This document shows positions 5,525 through 6,812 of a stretch of DNA of 6,812 nt, piece after piece. Numbering within the stretch: the first letter of the stretch is position 1; every line of letters begins with the position of its first letter. Source of the stretch: Wenzhouxiangella sp. (lineage in GTDB: Bacteria > Pseudomonadota > Gammaproteobacteria > Xanthomonadales > Wenzhouxiangellaceae); assembly GCA_007116585.1 (NCBI GenBank), contig SKIE01000061.1, positions 1 through 6,812 on the forward strand, written 5' to 3'. The notes under the pieces were generated by a model. It was not told where the DNA came from and made no database searches. It saw nothing but the letters and a program-made list of their open reading frames with translations. The position numbers were made by a program, and so were the translations under genes.

Positions 5525-6812
5525 TGTACCTGTCGGGCGGCGCTGGCCATTTGCTGTCGCCGACTCATCAGGTAGAACACCAGCAGCATGGCCGGGATGC
5601 CCAGGGCCGAGGCGTAGAAGAAGAAGAACACGTAGCTGGTCTGGTCGACGATCCAGCCCGAGGGGCCACCAAGGAACTTGCCGGGCAGGGTCATCAGCGA
5701 GCTGAACAGGGCGTACTGGGTGGCGGTGTAGCGGCGGCTGACCAGACCAGACATCCAGGCAATGAAGACCGTGGCCGAAAAGCCGACGAAGAAGTTGTCG
5801 CCGGTAATTGTCAGGGTCAGCGCCCACAGCACCGGCTGCATGGTCGCCAGCCAGGCGAACAACAGGTTGGTCGCGGCAATTCCGATGGCGCCAACCAGCA
5901 TCATCGGCATCAGGCCGAAGCGGGCCACCATCAAACCGCCGACCAGGCCGCCGCTGATGGTCATGGCCACGCCGAACAGGCCGCTGATCGCGCCGATCTG
6001 CGAGAGCGTAAATCCGACATCCAAGTACAGCGGGTTGGCCATGGCGGCCATGGACAGGTCGCTGGCCTTGTACAGGCCGACCAGGGCCAGAATGGGCAGC
6101 GCCAGCCAGCGGAAGCGGCGAAGGAAATCGACGAAGGGCGCGATCACAGCACCCGTAATCCAGGCGCCCATGTCGGCGGCAAAGCCTTTCAGCGGCGTGC
6201 GCTCGCGGAATGCAATGACCAGCGGGTCGCGCTCGATGTCCAGGCGCTCCGGCGAGGACGGTTCGGGCGAGATGGCCACGGCGAACATTCCAATCACCAC
6301 CAGCGCGGCCATGGCCAGGTAGGCGACGGTCCAGCCCAGGAAATCGGCCATGAACAGCGCGCCGGCTCCGGTCGCCAGCAGGGCCAGGCGGTAGCCCAGC
6401 ACGTACGTACCGGCCAGCGCGGCCTGGAACTCGACCGCGTCGGACTCGATGCGAAAGGCATCGATGGTGATGTCCTGGGTGGCCGAGGCAAAAGCCACCA
6501 CCACCGCCAGCAGAGCCAGCTGGGTCAATTGCGTCAGCGGATCGGTCAGCGCCATGCCGGCCAGGCCCAGCATGATGGCCAGCTGCGCGGCCAGCATCCA
6601 GCCGCGGCGCTGGCCCAGCCAGGCAGTCAGCAGCGGCAATCGAATGCGGTCCACGACAGGGGCCCACAGCACCTTGATCGAGTAGGTAATACCCACCCAG
6701 GCAAAGAAACCGATCGCGGTGCGCGACACACCCTCCGAGCGCAGCCAGGCGGTCAGGGTGGAAAACACCAGCATGAACGGCAGCCCGGCCGAAAAGCCGA
6801 ACAGCAGCATGC
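5521..6812 (-). CDS. ampG: AmpG-family MFS permease (muropeptide import type), N-terminus beyond the window
   Basis: At least 429 residues of a polytopic inner-membrane transporter are visible; the frame is open to the right edge. The ATG at 6810-6808 is probably internal, because family members have residues ahead of the first helix (LLFGFSAGLPFMLVFSTLTAWL). AmpG permeases use the proton gradient to import GlcNAc-anhydroMurNAc peptides from the periplasm for recycling. Family signs: the GLP motif and GVSRTAIGFF (27-36); YSIKVLWAPVVDR (43-55); SATQDITIDAFRIE at 109-122; YKASDLSMAAMANPLYLDVG at 247-266; and YTATQYALFSSLMTLPGKF at 361-379 followed by GGPSGWIVD. About twelve hydrophobic segments are split by a charged central loop at about 182-212. 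A run of four Phe (395-398) is in a late helix. AnmK in the same window fits the recycling role, but some AmpG-like MFS proteins carry other substrates. The gene converges on the lipoprotein gene with the inserted element between. Confidence 0.85.
   Translation of the reverse strand, partial: MLLFGFSAGLPFMLVFSTLTAWLRSEGVSRTAIGFFAWVGITYSIKVLWAPVVDRIRLPLLTAWLGQRRGWMLAAQLAIMLGLAGMALTDPLTQLTQLALLAVVVAFASATQDITIDAFRIESDAVEFQAALAGTYVLGYRLALLATGAGALFMADFLGWTVAYLAMAALVVIGMFAVAISPEPSSPERLDIERDPLVIAFRERTPLKGFAADMGAWITGAVIAPFVDFLRRFRWLALPILALVGLYKASDLSMAAMANPLYLDVGFTLSQIGAISGLFGVAMTISGGLVGGLMVARFGLMPMMLVGAIGIAATNLLFAWLATMQPVLWALTLTITGDNFFVGFSATVFIAWMSGLVSRRYTATQYALFSSLMTLPGKFLGGPSGWIVDQTSYVFFFFYASALGIPAMLLVFYLMSRRQQMASAARQVH

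Noticed and set aside
5390..6667. A 425-codon leftward frame overlapping the permease
   Set aside because: It is a shifted shadow of the AmpG-family gene. It is rich in R, G, A, P and H with no membrane pattern, while the other frame has clear family motifs; GC-rich third positions keep it open.
1..6812. CRISPR arrays, tRNA/rRNA genes, toxin-antitoxin or defence genes
   Set aside because: Read through on both strands, I found no spaced direct repeats, no tRNA-like arms and no defence-type protein motifs.

Overview
The window is GC-rich DNA with tightly packed genes, as in a gammaproteobacterium. The gene content points towards the Xanthomonadales/Lysobacterales side. It has an ornithine-carbamoyltransferase relative of the N-acetylornithine type (argF'), and the divergent arrangement tyrS | M23 endopeptidase - anmK that is familiar from Pseudomonas and related gammaproteobacteria. 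The taxonomic placement is inference from gene content, not from a marker gene.

Layout: (1) 1-400, minus: the N-terminal third of an N-acetylornithine carbamoyltransferase, cut by the window edge. (2) 401-590: a divergent intergenic region. (3) 591-767, plus: a 58-residue two-helix membrane protein of the PLDc_N type. (4) 768-1961, minus: complete tyrosyl-tRNA synthetase. The stop codons of (3) and (4) abut head-on inside TGATCA with no base between them. (5) 1962-2055: a divergent promoter region with a good sigma70-type promoter for the plus strand and a 14-base palindrome on its -10. (6) 2056-3561, plus: membrane-anchored M23 murein endopeptidase (MepM-like). (7) 3574-4689, plus: anmK, 12 bases downstream, so probably the same transcript. 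(8) 4769-5362, plus: a small helical outer-membrane lipoprotein resembling the Spy/CpxP type. (9) 5363-5520: a 158-base non-autonomous inverted-repeat element (MITE-like) flanked by a CTAG target duplication. (10) 5521-6812, minus: an AmpG-family MFS permease whose N-terminus lies outside the window.

Functionally the right two thirds is largely about peptidoglycan. The M23 enzyme cuts crosslinks in the wall, AmpG-type permeases bring anhydro-muropeptides into the cytoplasm, and AnmK phosphorylates the anhydro-MurNAc released there. The lipoprotein may be part of envelope maintenance. TyrS and the carbamoyltransferase are ordinary core metabolism.

The most notable item is the MITE-like element. 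It sits exactly where two convergent genes shared overlapping TAG stop codons in one CTAG palindrome, and the duplicated CTAG gave each gene its own intact stop. No CRISPR, tRNA, rRNA or phage-like defence system is visible. I found no undescribed multi-gene system here.
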